Assembly (NCBI GenBank): GCA_964593905.1
Contig: CAZQLE010000060.1
Location: forward strand, 1 to 18,810
From: CAZQLE01 sp964593905
GTDB lineage: Bacteria; Chloroflexota; Anaerolineae; Anaerolineales; Anaerolineaceae
Direction of reading: 5' to 3'
DNA: 18,810 bases
Made by a program: the position numbers and the translations under genes
Notes under the pieces: model-generated
Seen by the model: the letters and a program-made list of their open reading frames with translations, nothing else
Told to the model about the DNA's origin: nothing
Databases searched by the model: none
Part shown: positions 1 through 7,877 of the stretch, in pieces
Layout: the number at the start of each line of letters is the position of its first letter
Numbering within the stretch: the stretch's first letter is position 1

Positions 1-97
1 AGATTGGACGGGATGAGACGGGCAGTCTGCCCTGTCCGGAGCGGGGGAGGGTTCGGGGGGTTGCTGATCTTGAATGCGGCTCTCTGCGGCGATGGTG

Positions 98-103
98 TAT
101 AAT
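98..103 (+). promoter_or_regulatory. Possible -10 box upstream of the PP2C-like gene
   Basis: A perfect TATAAT lies 40 bases upstream of the GTG start at 144. No good -35 hexamer sits at 16-18 bases. The nearest TTG-containing hexamer, TTGAAT at 70-75, is 22 bases away, which is too far. The call rests on the -10 match and its position only. Confidence 0.35.
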
Positions 104-143
104 CACAACAACAGCTTTTAAAATCTTCTTAACAGGCAAAAAC

Positions 144-2597
144 GTGCTGGACTTAACTGTTCTGCCCCTGAATTTAATCAACGGTCAACCTGCACCGAAT
201 TTTCCGGGCGTTTATGCGGGCGTGGCCCCGAAAAAGTGCGAGCGCACCCGCGCTGCCGACCAATTTCTCGCTTTGATCAGCCTGATCGGAAATGCACCGA
301 TTGAGGCCGGTGAACTGGAGAGCTGGCTGGAACTGGCCGGGGATGCATATTTTGAAGCGCGCGGTTCGGTAACAATGGGCCTGAAAGCCGCCGCCGAGGT
401 TTTGAACCATCAACTGTTAAAGCGCAACGCGGCCGGCGCCAGAGAAGGCTGGCAGGCAATGGCACTGTTAAACCTGGCCGTGGTGCGCAAAGAGACGCTT
501 TTTCTTGCCAGCGCCGGCCCGACCCATTCCATTTTTCTGAGCAGCGGAACTTTTCAAGATTTTACCGATGACCTGGGCGGGCGTGGTCTGGGTTCTGGCA
601 AGGCGCTGCCTTTGCGATATTATCAGACTGAACTTCAGGCCGGAGATGTGCTGGTGCTTTGCCCGCTGCCGCCCGAGAATTGGACCAACGCTACCATCGC
701 CGGTGCCAACCTGGTGCCCGGACCTGTGCTGCGGCGGATGTTGACCCAGGCCGGGTCAGATCTTAAAGCAGTGGTGATTCAGGTTAAGTCGGGCACGGGC
801 GCGGTGACGCTCAAACAACCGGCGGCCGGTGCAGCGGGGAGCGCTGAAAAACACCTGCCCATGACCGGCCCGCTGCCAGCGAACCCGGCCCAGCCCCCGG
901 CAGGGCGCTATGTGACCGGTGAGACCCTGAAACCACAGCCCGATGAAACCCACGCCGAACAACCCCCCGCGCCTGCACCACCGCCCCGACCGCAGCCGGT
1001 TTATGCTTCTGAACCGCCGGTTATGCCCCCTCTGGTTGCGCCTGCGCAGCCCGAAGCAACTGAACCCCCGGGCGAGCGCGAAGCCGGGCAACCTGTTTTT
1101 GAGCCTGCCGCCGCGCCGGTTGCAGAAGCCGGGCCGCCGCCCGAAACGCAGCCGCAGCGCCCGCCGGTTGAAACACCCCCGTCCTTCGAGCGCCGCCGCC
1201 CGGTGGAACCTGCCCCCAGACCGTCGCCGGTGGTTCCGACACACCGGGAGCGGATGGCGCAGCCAGCGCCCCGGCTGAATTGGAAAAAGGAAATTGCCCG
1301 GTTTTGGATGGGCGGACGCTCTGCCAGCCAGAAAATGAACGCTGGCGCGCGCACTTTTGCCGGCCGGGTGCTGCCCGGCAGCGGCGGTGCGCCTGCGATG
1401 TCCACCTCCACCATGCTGTTTATCGCCATCGCCGTGCCGTTGATCATTGCCGCCATTGCCACCACGATCTATTATCGCAGCGGGCGCGGTGAACAGCATC
1501 AGGCTTATTTGAGCCGCGCGCAAGAATCGGCCGAACTGGCCCTGAGCCAGGATGACCCGATCATGCGCCGCCTGGCCTGGGAAGAGACGGCCAAGTATTT
1601 GGACAGCGCCGAGCGGTATGGCATTACCGAAGAATCGCAAAAATTGCGCACCCAGGCCAACCAGGTGCTTGACCAGATGGATGGAATTGCGCGGTTGAGT
1701 TATCAACCGGCTACTTCGGCCACTTTTTCTTCTTCGGTGAACATTACCCGCATGGATGCAAATGAAACCGATGTATACCTGCTGGATAGCTCCATCGGGC
1801 AGGTGCTGCGCCTGTTTTTGACCAACAACGGGTATGAGCTCGATCCCCAGTTTCAGTGCGGGCCGCTGCGCAATGAATCGATGACGGTGGGCCCGCTGGT
1901 CGATCTGGTGGTGCTGCCATCCAACTATGCCTCGAAAGATACGGTCATTGCCATCGACGGCAACGGGACCTTGATTTATTGCCAGCCGGGAGCCGATGTG
2001 CGTGCGGCCAGCCTGACCCAGCCAGATAACGGGTGGGGAGATATCGTCGCGCTCAGCCTGTATCAGGGCAATCTCTTTGTGATGGATACCCGTGATAATG
2101 CCGTCTGGTTTTATGAAGAGCTGGATGGTTCCTTCCCCGAAGCGCCGCGACTGTATTTTTCCAACCAGGTGCCGGTGTTGGATAACGCCATTGATCTGGC
2201 GGTGAACGGTGAAGACCTGTTCATTTTGCGAAATACCAACCAGTTGATCGACTGTACCTTCCGCGCTTTCTCGCTGGCCGAAACGCGCTGCACAGACCCT
2301 GCGCCGCTGGGCGACGGTCGCCCCGGGCGTGAGGGACAGTCGCCTGACCTGACCGAGAGTAAGTTGATCCAGCTCTATTCCACCCTGCCGCCTGATCCCT
2401 CGCTGTATGCCCTGGATACGAGCAACAACGCTATTTTGCATTTTTCGCTGCGGCTGAACTTGCAGCGCATGTTGTATCCGGCCCCTGATCTGGATTTTCC
2501 GCTGCCCAAAAAGCCGGTGACAGCCTTTACGCTTACGCCCAATCGGGGGGTGCTGGTGGCGATTCAAAACGAAATCTTTTACGCGCCGCTGCCCTGA
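144..2597 (+). CDS. Membrane-anchored protein: degenerate PP2C-like domain, Pro-rich linker, TM helix, propeller-like C-terminus
   Basis: 817 residues from a GTG with a weak AGG seven bases upstream. Residues ~20-220 resemble a PPM/PP2C phosphatase core: LASAGPTHSIFLSSG (121-135) matches the strand usually containing GDSR, and LQAGDVLVLCP (164-174) matches the strand that normally ends in SDGLW. The metal-binding Asp-Gly is replaced by CPLPP and no N-terminal DG.GG motif is seen, so catalysis is unlikely. A Pro/Ala/Glu-rich linker (~228-375) follows, then one membrane helix (~424-444), a helical Gln/Glu/Ala-rich stretch (~450-520), and ~290 residues of short strands with YLLD, VIAID, LFVMD and YALD repeats that suggest a beta-propeller. 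Inferred topology is inside N-terminus, outside propeller. The frame stays open upstream to the window edge without another ATG, GTG or TTG, so an earlier start cannot be excluded. Family assignment is by eye; function unknown. Confidence 0.75.
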   Translation: MLDLTVLPLNLINGQPAPNFPGVYAGVAPKKCERTRAADQFLALISLIGNAPIEAGELESWLELAGDAYFEARGSVTMGLKAAAEVLNHQLLKRNAAGAREGWQAMALLNLAVVRKETLFLASAGPTHSIFLSSGTFQDFTDDLGGRGLGSGKALPLRYYQTELQAGDVLVLCPLPPENWTNATIAGANLVPGPVLRRMLTQAGSDLKAVVIQVKSGTGAVTLKQPAAGAAGSAEKHLPMTGPLPANPAQPPAGRYVTGETLKPQPDETHAEQPPAPAPPPRPQPVYASEPPVMPPLVAPAQPEATEPPGEREAGQPVFEPAAAPVAEAGPPPETQPQRPPVETPPSFERRRPVEPAPRPSPVVPTHRERMAQPAPRLNWKKEIARFWMGGRSASQKMNAGARTFAGRVLPGSGGAPAMSTSTMLFIAIAVPLIIAAIATTIYYRSGRGEQHQAYLSRAQESAELALSQDDPIMRRLAWEETAKYLDSAERYGITEESQKLRTQANQVLDQMDGIARLSYQPATSATFSSSVNITRMDANETDVYLLDSSIGQVLRLFLTNNGYELDPQFQCGPLRNESMTVGPLVDLVVLPSNYASKDTVIAIDGNGTLIYCQPGADVRAASLTQPDNGWGDIVALSLYQGNLFVMDTRDNAVWFYEELDGSFPEAPRLYFSNQVPVLDNAIDLAVNGEDLFILRNTNQLIDCTFRAFSLAETRCTDPAPLGDGRPGREGQSPDLTESKLIQLYSTLPPDPSLYALDTSNNAILHFSLRLNLQRMLYPAPDLDFPLPKKPVTAFTLTPNRGVLVAIQNEIFYAPLP

Positions 2598-2618
2598 TGA
2601 GATTGAGCGGGTTATATT

Positions 2619-2661
2619 AAAAACAGTGTGCGGGTGATAAAACCACCCGCACACTGTTTTT
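2619..2661. terminator. Perfect 18-bp hairpin, bidirectional intrinsic terminator
   Basis: Arms 2619-2636 and 2644-2661 are exact reverse complements around a 7-base loop. The A5 at the left end and T5 at the right end give a U-tract after a GC-rich stem on either strand. It lies 22 bases past the stop of the PP2C-like gene (+) and 77 bases past the stop of the repeat protein (-), so it can terminate both converging genes. Confidence 0.88.
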
Positions 2662-2737
2662 GTATAGCGCAGCCTTGCCCGCCGGGCTGAAAGAACATGG
2701 CCCACCGGCTCGGCAGATGGACAGGTTCAGATCTCGA

Positions 2738-4102
2738 TCAGGCGTCGAAGTTCCAGAACCAGTTGTAGGCGAAGAACCCGGCCGGGCAGTCCATGCGCAC
2801 GGCAATGCGGTCGCCGCCTTTCAAACCATCTGGCACACTAAAGATCAGGCTCTGTGCCCCGCCCGAACCCGAGTTGAAGGTGGTGACTACAATTCCGCCC
2901 ACCCCCAGGGTGCCGTAGGCGCCCATGCGCACGGTGAAGTCTTGGTTGGGGGGCAGGTTGTAGGTCTGCACGGTCACGGTGTTATCGCGGCTTACGCCGG
3001 TGATGTTAAAGGTCGGGATGCCGGTATAACCGGGGATGCCGCCTGTGCCGCCATCGCTGCTGTCACCGGTGTTGGCGGTGTTGTTCCAGAACCAGTTATA
3101 GGCGTAGTAGCCGGTTGCATCGTTTTCCAGACGGATGGCGATGCGCTGGCTGCCCTTCAGGGCATCTGGAATATCAAAGGTGGCTTCAAATGAGCTGTTG
3201 CTGCCCGAATTGATGGTGGCAACTTCGATCCCGCCTACCCCCAGGGTGCCGTAAGCGCCCATGCGCACACGGAAATCGAGGTCTTTGGGGAAGTTGCTGG
3301 TGGCAATGGTAACCTTGCTGTCTTTTTCAACGCTTTTGATGCTAAAGGTCGGAATGCCGGAATAACCGGGAATGCCGCCTGTGCCGCCATCGGTATTGGC
3401 TGTGTTGTTCCAGAACCAGTTGTAGGCGAAATAGCCCGCAGAAGAATCCAGGCGAATAGCGATTTTCTGGCGGCCTTTCAGCCCATCGGGGATGGTGAAG
3501 GTGGCCTCAAAGGAACCGCCACTGCCCGAGTTGAGCGTGGCAACCTCAATGCCGCCGATGCCCAGCGTGCCATATTCACCCATGCGCACGGTGAAATCAA
3601 GCCCGGAGGGGAAGTTGTGGGTGACGATGGTCACGGTTGAATCGCGCACCACGTCTTTGATCTTGAAGGTCGGGATCGGGTTAACCGGCGTGGGCACTCC
3701 TCCAGAACTACCCGAGGAATTGTTCCAGAACCAGTTATAGGCATAGTAGCCGCCCGAGCTGTCCATGCGCACTGCAACCCGGTCCAGGCTTTTTAGCGAA
3801 TCGGGGATGGCAAAAGTGGCCTGAAAAGCGCCGCCCGGTGAATCAATGGTGCCGACGACTGTGCCGCCAATGGCCAGGGTGCCGTAGGGTCCCATGCGCA
3901 CGGTGAAGTTTTGTGCGGCAGGGAAGTTGGCTGTCTGTACCGTTACTGAAACACCCGGATTGATCGCAATGATCGAAAAGGTGGGGAGCGTAGCGGCCTG
4001 CACCGGGGCAACCGGAACCAGTACAGCCATTAAAACGACTGCGATTAACAACGCAGCCAGGCCTGTGCGGCCGACTCCAAATGCGAGTTTAAGCGTTTTC
4101 AT
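2738..4102 (-). CDS. Secreted protein with four tandem ~90-residue YNWFWN repeats
   Basis: 454 residues; the ATG has AAGGAGG (4112-4118) nine bases upstream. A signal peptide spans ~1-36 (basic MKTLK, hydrophobic core, VQA-A cleavage site). The rest is four homologous units: residues 40-128, 144-233, 251-341 and 363-451. Each begins PTF-I, carries NFP or NLP, then FTVRMG or FRVRMG, GTLGIGG-like, IPD.LKG and IAIRL/VAVRM, and ends in (Y/F)(Y/F)AYNWFWN. Gly/Ser/Thr/Pro linkers of 15-21 residues separate them; the last unit ends four residues from the C-terminus. Alternating hydrophobic strands suggest a beta-sandwich. No sorting signal, lipobox or second membrane helix is seen, so the protein is probably released or held by partners. 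It starts 59 bases after the NBR1-Ig lipoprotein gene and is probably co-transcribed. I do not recognise a named family; adhesion or matrix roles are only guesses. Confidence 0.85.
   Translation of the reverse strand: MKTLKLAFGVGRTGLAALLIAVVLMAVLVPVAPVQAATLPTFSIIAINPGVSVTVQTANFPAAQNFTVRMGPYGTLAIGGTVVGTIDSPGGAFQATFAIPDSLKSLDRVAVRMDSSGGYYAYNWFWNNSSGSSGGVPTPVNPIPTFKIKDVVRDSTVTIVTHNFPSGLDFTVRMGEYGTLGIGGIEVATLNSGSGGSFEATFTIPDGLKGRQKIAIRLDSSAGYFAYNWFWNNTANTDGGTGGIPGYSGIPTFSIKSVEKDSKVTIATSNFPKDLDFRVRMGAYGTLGVGGIEVATINSGSNSSFEATFDIPDALKGSQRIAIRLENDATGYYAYNWFWNNTANTGDSSDGGTGGIPGYTGIPTFNITGVSRDNTVTVQTYNLPPNQDFTVRMGAYGTLGVGGIVVTTFNSGSGGAQSLIFSVPDGLKGGDRIAVRMDCPAGFFAYNWFWNFDA
2750..3985 (-). repeat. Four-unit tandem DNA repeat inside the secreted repeat protein
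   Basis: Unit 1 lies at 3719-3985, unit 2 at 3404-3673, unit 3 at 3080-3352 and unit 4 at 2750-3016, each ~267-273 bases. The plus strand shows recurring near-identical blocks such as TTCCAGAACCAGTT at the edge of every unit and CCCATGCGCAC in the middle. Linkers 2 and 3 also share a segment encoding GGTGGIPGY, which points to duplication of unit plus linker. Divergence between units shows the array is not freshly expanded. Confidence 0.85.
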
Positions 4103-4161
4103 AATATTGACCCTCCTTGTACTGCAAACTTTCTCGATTCCTTCATCATGATAACAATCTG

Positions 4162-5397
4162 CTACCGGCTGATAATTGGTGCTAAAAAGAATAGCCGGTC
4201 ATCTTTTGAACTGTCATTATTGTTAAAGGCGGTAAAGATAATATCCACGGTTTTTCCGGCCACGGCCGAAAAATCCACATCAACGCGGGTCCATTTGGTG
4301 TCGCTGATTTCATCCCAACTGCCCAGTTCCACCTCAGAGCCGCTGCTGCGGTAACTGACCCGGAAGGTAACACTGCAATCGGGGCTGTCATCCACACACC
4401 CGATGACGCCCTTTAACCGGTCGCCCGATTGCATTTTTACGTTGCGGAACTCGCCGCTGATGTAGCCGCCGCTGCCATTGGTCGGAATGAAGATCAGCGC
4501 CGGTTCATCATCCACGTTGCCGCCTTCCATTTTGGGGTTGTCAGTGCGGATGATGGAGCCGTTGGTGAAATCATTGGGCAAGCCGGGGCAGCCAATGGTC
4601 CCCGAAGGGTTGGACCACACCGCCGAGCAGTAGAGGTTGACGAAATTAATCGAACTGCCCGAGTTTAACCCGCCCTCTGCCGATTGAACGCGAATGGCCA
4701 CATAAAATGGCCTGTTGGCGTTTTTCCCCAGCCCGAAAATTACCCCCGATGGGGTGCGCAGCTGAAAATTGCCGGTATACTCGCCCGGCGCAGCCGGCGC
4801 TTTGAGGTTGACCGAGATATCCACCGTTGCATTGGGTAACACGTCTTTGCCAAGGGTGACATTGTTGGGTGCATCCAGCGCGGTGCCGCTGATAAAAGCC
4901 ACCTGAAAATCGGATGTCCAGGTGCACGAACCGACGTTCTTCAACTTCCAGGTCTTTAAAAAGGTCGCTCCAGGGGTGAAGATGGTCCCATCTGGCACGG
5001 TCACATCACTGACAAACTGGGCAGCATAACAGGAGGCCACCTGGGTCAACGCCAGCACGGGGGCGCTGGGGGTGACATTGGGTATCGCCAGGGTGATCAG
5101 CGGTGTAGCAGAATTTGCGGGGACCGTTTCGGTGAACAACGGTGTACTGCTGGGCCGCCGGGTTGCGGTGGGCATGGCAGTTGCCGTCGGTGAAACCTGG
5201 GCAATTCCGGTCAATTTGGCAACCAGGGTTGAAAAAGCCATCTGGGTGGCGCCCGATTCCACAGTCTGAGCAACGGCGGTCTCCACCTGTCCGGCTGGAA
5301 CGGGTTGAGCGCCAGACGGGCTCAAGACCGAACAGGCCATCAGGGCCAGCGGCAGGGTGACGACAACAATAATGGACTGTAAAGACAGACGCTTCAT
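4162..5397 (-). CDS. Lipoprotein with NBR1-type Ig-like domain and C-terminal beta-sandwich-like domain
   Basis: 411 residues; the ATG has AGGAG (5407-5411) nine bases upstream. A lipoprotein signal is present: MKRLSL, a hydrophobic stretch, then LALMAC with lipid-modified Cys22. A Thr/Pro/Ser-rich linker follows (~70-105). The middle domain (~122-240) has FVSDVTVPDGT, PGATFLKTWKLKN-G-CTW and NV-LG...VDISV-LKAPA-PGEYTGNFQLRTP-G--FG, which is the pattern of the Ig-like domain of NBR1 (N_BRCA1_IG), common in lipoproteins of Chloroflexota. The last ~165 residues contain paired cysteines (CSAVW...GCPG; GCVDDSPDC) and alternating strands, with a WTRVDVDFSAVAGKTVDIIFTA segment like a carbohydrate-binding jelly roll. 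The role is probably on the outer face, binding polymer or a partner; the ligand is unknown. It is the first gene of the pair with the YNWFWN-repeat protein. Confidence 0.85.
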   Translation of the reverse strand: MKRLSLQSIIVVVTLPLALMACSVLSPSGAQPVPAGQVETAVAQTVESGATQMAFSTLVAKLTGIAQVSPTATAMPTATRRPSSTPLFTETVPANSATPLITLAIPNVTPSAPVLALTQVASCYAAQFVSDVTVPDGTIFTPGATFLKTWKLKNVGSCTWTSDFQVAFISGTALDAPNNVTLGKDVLPNATVDISVNLKAPAAPGEYTGNFQLRTPSGVIFGLGKNANRPFYVAIRVQSAEGGLNSGSSINFVNLYCSAVWSNPSGTIGCPGLPNDFTNGSIIRTDNPKMEGGNVDDEPALIFIPTNGSGGYISGEFRNVKMQSGDRLKGVIGCVDDSPDCSVTFRVSYRSSGSEVELGSWDEISDTKWTRVDVDFSAVAGKTVDIIFTAFNNNDSSKDDRLFFLAPIISR

Positions 5398-5435
5398 GAC
5401 TCGGTACTCCTATGTTTCTATAACGAAGGACAATA

Positions 5436-5463
5436 ATGATAGGTTCCGTGATCGTACTGTTAA
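5436..5463 (-). promoter_or_regulatory. Candidate sigma-70-type promoter of the lipoprotein/repeat-protein operon
   Basis: On the minus strand TTAACA (5463-5458; 5/6 to TTGACA) is followed after 16 bases by TATCAT (5441-5436; 5/6 to TATAAT). Predicted initiation near 5429 leaves a ~30-base leader containing the AGGAG ribosome site of the gene starting at 5397. Confidence 0.5.
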
Positions 5464-5581
5464 TGACTCAATGATTCCGGGAGATTTTGATTTTTGCTCC
5501 CATAGCTTGAGCGGTGGCTTTTATTGCATTTTTTAATTGCATTTTTAATGAACAAACCGTGTAAGTTTAGTGTGCCACAAT

Positions 5582-5597
5582 TTGAATCTTAATTCAA
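5582..5597. repeat. Dyad TTGAAT-N4-ATTCAA
   Basis: A perfect 6-bp inverted repeat with a 4-base centre, about 120 bases upstream of the lipoprotein promoter candidate. It has the size of a dimeric repressor site, but in AT-rich DNA chance matches are likely. Confidence 0.3.
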
Positions 5598-5669
5598 TAA
5601 CGCAAGGTTTATGCCTATAGCTAAATAACCCCATCGGTTCGCAGTGCGTCCCTCTCGGGCAGGGAATTT

Positions 5670-5698
5670 TAATCAAATTCTTATTTTCAGTTTGATTA
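5670..5698. repeat. Inverted repeat TAATCAAA-N13-TTTGATTA
   Basis: A perfect 8-bp inverted repeat around a 13-base loop in the non-coding block between dnaK and the lipoprotein operon. It lacks a GC-rich stem, so an RNA terminator is unlikely; a protein-binding site or chance are the alternatives. Confidence 0.4.
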
Positions 5699-5857
5699 GC
5701 GTACTCCAAAATTTACATTAAATCAACTGTTTAAGTCAAAGAATTGCGCTAAAAAAGGGAATCGTAAGGTTAATTCAACCCCACATTTCTCATGATTATC
5801 TACGCACCATTGCTTCAGACGATGCATTCAAAAAACGGTTCGCGGTCCGGCGTCCTG

Positions 5858-5881
5858 AAAAAGCCGGCTGCTTCACCCGGC
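5858..5881 (-). terminator. Weak second terminator downstream of dnaK
   Basis: Read on the minus strand: GCCGG, a 9-base loop, CCGGC, then TTTTT. The stem is only 5 bp but all G:C and is followed at once by the U-tract. It lies 22 bases beyond the stronger dnaK terminator and could act as a backup. Confidence 0.4.
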
Positions 5882-5902
5882 CAGCCTGGCTCATTTTCTG
5901 AC

Positions 5903-5935
5903 AAAAAAAACAGACCCGCCAATCTGGCAGGTCTG
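5903..5935 (-). terminator. Intrinsic terminator of dnaK
   Basis: Read on the minus strand: CAGACCTGCCA, loop GAT, TGGCGGGTCTG (11 bp with one G-U pair), followed by eight T (5910-5903). It begins 22 bases after the dnaK stop codon. Confidence 0.88.
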
Positions 5936-5957
5936 TTAAGGTCTGGCGGGCAAAAAA

Positions 5958-7817
5958 TTAAGCCGGGCGGAATTCGCCTTCGACGACATCATCTCCGCGC
6001 GGTTCCGGTTCTTGCGCGCTCGGTTGGGCTGCGCTGCCGGCATATCGGCCGGCATTTTGAACCAGCGCCTGGCTTAACTGCTGGATGCGATTCAGATCGT
6101 CTCCGTTCATGGCCGTGCGCAGGTCATTGATCGCGGTCTGGAGGTTTGTGCGCTCATTTTCGGCCATTGCGGTTTGTTCGCGCAGCGCTTTCTCGGCGGC
6201 ATAGATGGCGTTGTCGGCAACATTGCGCGCTTCGGCGAGCTGTTTGCGGCGGATGTCTTCGCTCTGGTGCTGCTGCGCTTCCTGCACCAGGCGGTCAATT
6301 TCGTTCCTGGATAAATTGGTCGAAGCCGTAATGGTGACGCTTTGCTGGCGGCCCGAGGCTTTATCGACCGCCGATACATTCAAGATTCCGTTGGCATCGA
6401 TATCAAAAGTGACTTCAATTTGCGGCATACCGCGGCCCGCCGCTGGAATGCCATCCAGCCGGAAACGGCCCAGGCTCATGTTGTCGCCGGCCATCGGGCG
6501 CTCACCTTGCAGCACATGGATATCCACGGCCGACTGGTTGTCTTCAGCGGTTGAGAAGATCTGCGACTTGCGCGCCGGAATGGTGGTGTTGCGTTCAATG
6601 ATGGGGGTCATCACACTGCCGATCGTTTCAACACCCAGTGAAAGCGGCGTTACATCCAGCAGCAAAACATCTTTGACCTCGCCCGACAGCACCCCCCCCT
6701 GAATGGCAGCGCCCACCGCAACTACTTCGTCGGGATTAACACCCTTGTTGGGGTCTTTGCCGGTCAGCCTGCGCACCAGATCTTGCACCATGGGCATACG
6801 GGAAGAACCGCCCACCAGGACAACCTCATCGACTTCACTGGCTTTTAGACCCGCATCTTTCAGGGCATTCTCAAACGGTCCCTGGCAGCGCTCCACCAGC
6901 CGGCTGGTCATTTGTTCAAAGCGCGAACGCGAGAGTTTCAGTTGCAGGTGTTTGGGACCGTTGGCATCGGCTGTGATGTAGGGCAGGTTGATCTCGGTTT
7001 CGAGGATGGTGGAAAGCTCGATCTTGGCTTTTTCGGCTGCTTCGCGCAGCCGCTGCAGCGCCTGACGGTCCTGGCGCAGGTCAATGCCCTGTTCGCGTTT
7101 GAACTCGTCGGCGGCCCAGTTGACCACGGCCTCATCCCAGTCGTCGCCGCCCAGATGGGTATCGCCGCTGGTCGATTTTACTTCGAATACCCCGTCGCCA
7201 ACTTCCAACACCGAAACATCAAAGGTGCCGCCGCCCAGGTCAAACACCAGAATACGCTCGTTGCTTTTCTTGTCCAGCCCATAGGCCAGCGCAGAAGCGG
7301 TGGGTTCATTGATGATGCGCAGCACCTCAAGGCCGGCAATTCGCCCGGCGTCTTTCGTGGCCTGGCGCTGGCTGTCGTTAAAATAAGCCGGCACGGTGAT
7401 TACCGCCTGTGTGACGGGTTCACCCAGGTAAGCCTCGGCATCGGTCTTCAATTTGGCCAGGATCATGGCTGAGATTTCTTGCGGTGAATATTCGCGCCGG
7501 GTAAACGGCACCGACACCCGTGCATCACCGGTGGGGCCTTGCATCACCTGATACGAGACCATCCTGCGCTCCTGCGACACCTCATCAAAGCGGCGTCCCA
7601 TAAAGCGTTTGATGGAATAAATTGTGTTTTCAGGGTTAATCACCGCCTGTCGTTTGGCAGGCAGACCAACCAGACGTTCCCCGTTCTTATTAAACGCGAC
7701 CACCGACGGGCATAAACGCGACCCTTCTGCAGTTGTAATGACAACGGGATCTCCGCCTTCGATCACAGAAACCACACTGTTGGTGGTTCCAAGGTCAATA
7801 CCAATAACTTTTGACAT
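5958..7817 (-). CDS. dnaK: Molecular chaperone DnaK (Hsp70)
   Basis: 619 residues; an ATP-driven cytoplasmic chaperone that binds exposed hydrophobic segments and works with J-domain and GrpE co-factors. The ATG at 7817 is chosen because AAGGAG (7826-7831) lies eight bases upstream and the protein then begins MSKVIGIDLGTTNS; the frame runs on to a TTG at 7871 with no ribosome site. Seen: phosphate-1 motif IDLGTTNS (7-14), VITVPAYFND (139-148), phosphate-2 VFDLGGGTFD (191-200), adenosine motif VVLVGGSSRMP (332-342), linker DVLLLD (383-388), substrate-binding sandwich (~390-505) and helical lid ending in DDVVEGEFRPA. It is slightly shorter than the ~638-residue E. coli protein. No grpE, dnaJ or hrcA is adjacent, and no CIRCE element is seen upstream. 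The gene follows the 703-residue membrane protein by 123 bases on the same strand and may be read from its own or that transcript. Confidence 0.97.
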   Translation of the reverse strand: MSKVIGIDLGTTNSVVSVIEGGDPVVITTAEGSRLCPSVVAFNKNGERLVGLPAKRQAVINPENTIYSIKRFMGRRFDEVSQERRMVSYQVMQGPTGDARVSVPFTRREYSPQEISAMILAKLKTDAEAYLGEPVTQAVITVPAYFNDSQRQATKDAGRIAGLEVLRIINEPTASALAYGLDKKSNERILVFDLGGGTFDVSVLEVGDGVFEVKSTSGDTHLGGDDWDEAVVNWAADEFKREQGIDLRQDRQALQRLREAAEKAKIELSTILETEINLPYITADANGPKHLQLKLSRSRFEQMTSRLVERCQGPFENALKDAGLKASEVDEVVLVGGSSRMPMVQDLVRRLTGKDPNKGVNPDEVVAVGAAIQGGVLSGEVKDVLLLDVTPLSLGVETIGSVMTPIIERNTTIPARKSQIFSTAEDNQSAVDIHVLQGERPMAGDNMSLGRFRLDGIPAAGRGMPQIEVTFDIDANGILNVSAVDKASGRQQSVTITASTNLSRNEIDRLVQEAQQHQSEDIRRKQLAEARNVADNAIYAAEKALREQTAMAENERTNLQTAINDLRTAMNGDDLNRIQQLSQALVQNAGRYAGSAAQPSAQEPEPRGDDVVEGEFRPA

Positions 7818-7877
7818 TGGCGTTTCTCCTTCTTCGTACAATTTCTTACGAGTTTGAGGATAACGCGCCAATGCAAG

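Larger units (their letters stand above)
5398..5902. other. AT-rich non-coding block between dnaK and the lipoprotein operon
   Basis: About 500 bases without a convincing gene, clearly more AT-rich than the flanking genes. Contents seen: a promoter candidate for the lipoprotein gene (5436-5463); near-repeats of ATTGCATTTTTxAA around 5523-5550; dyad TTGAAT-N4-ATTCAA (5582-5597); dyad TAATCAAA-N13-TTTGATTA (5670-5698); and a weak second dnaK terminator (5858-5881). Open frames across it lack plausible starts and protein-like composition. A long 5' leader or a small RNA is possible but not shown. Confidence 0.6.

Noticed and set aside
1..40. Hairpin GGGCAG-T-CTGCCC near the left edge as a terminator
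   Set aside because: The loop is a single base and no T-run follows; too little sequence is visible to judge.
756..2705. 649-codon open frame on the minus strand
   Set aside because: It lies antisense to the well-supported PP2C-like/propeller gene; its product is rich in Arg, His, Gly and Gln with no domain pattern, as expected from a GC-rich shadow frame.
2660..3193. 177-codon plus-strand frame with internal repeats
   Set aside because: Its repeats are only the mirror of the repeat array of the minus-strand secreted protein.
2750..3985. CRISPR-like array
   Set aside because: The repeated blocks are in-frame ~90-codon protein units with variable copies, not short identical repeats with unique spacers.
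7818..7871. Longer dnaK form from a TTG at 7871
   Set aside because: It adds 18 residues not seen in DnaK, with no ribosome site, while the ATG at 7817 has AAGGAG at ideal spacing and gives the canonical N-terminus.
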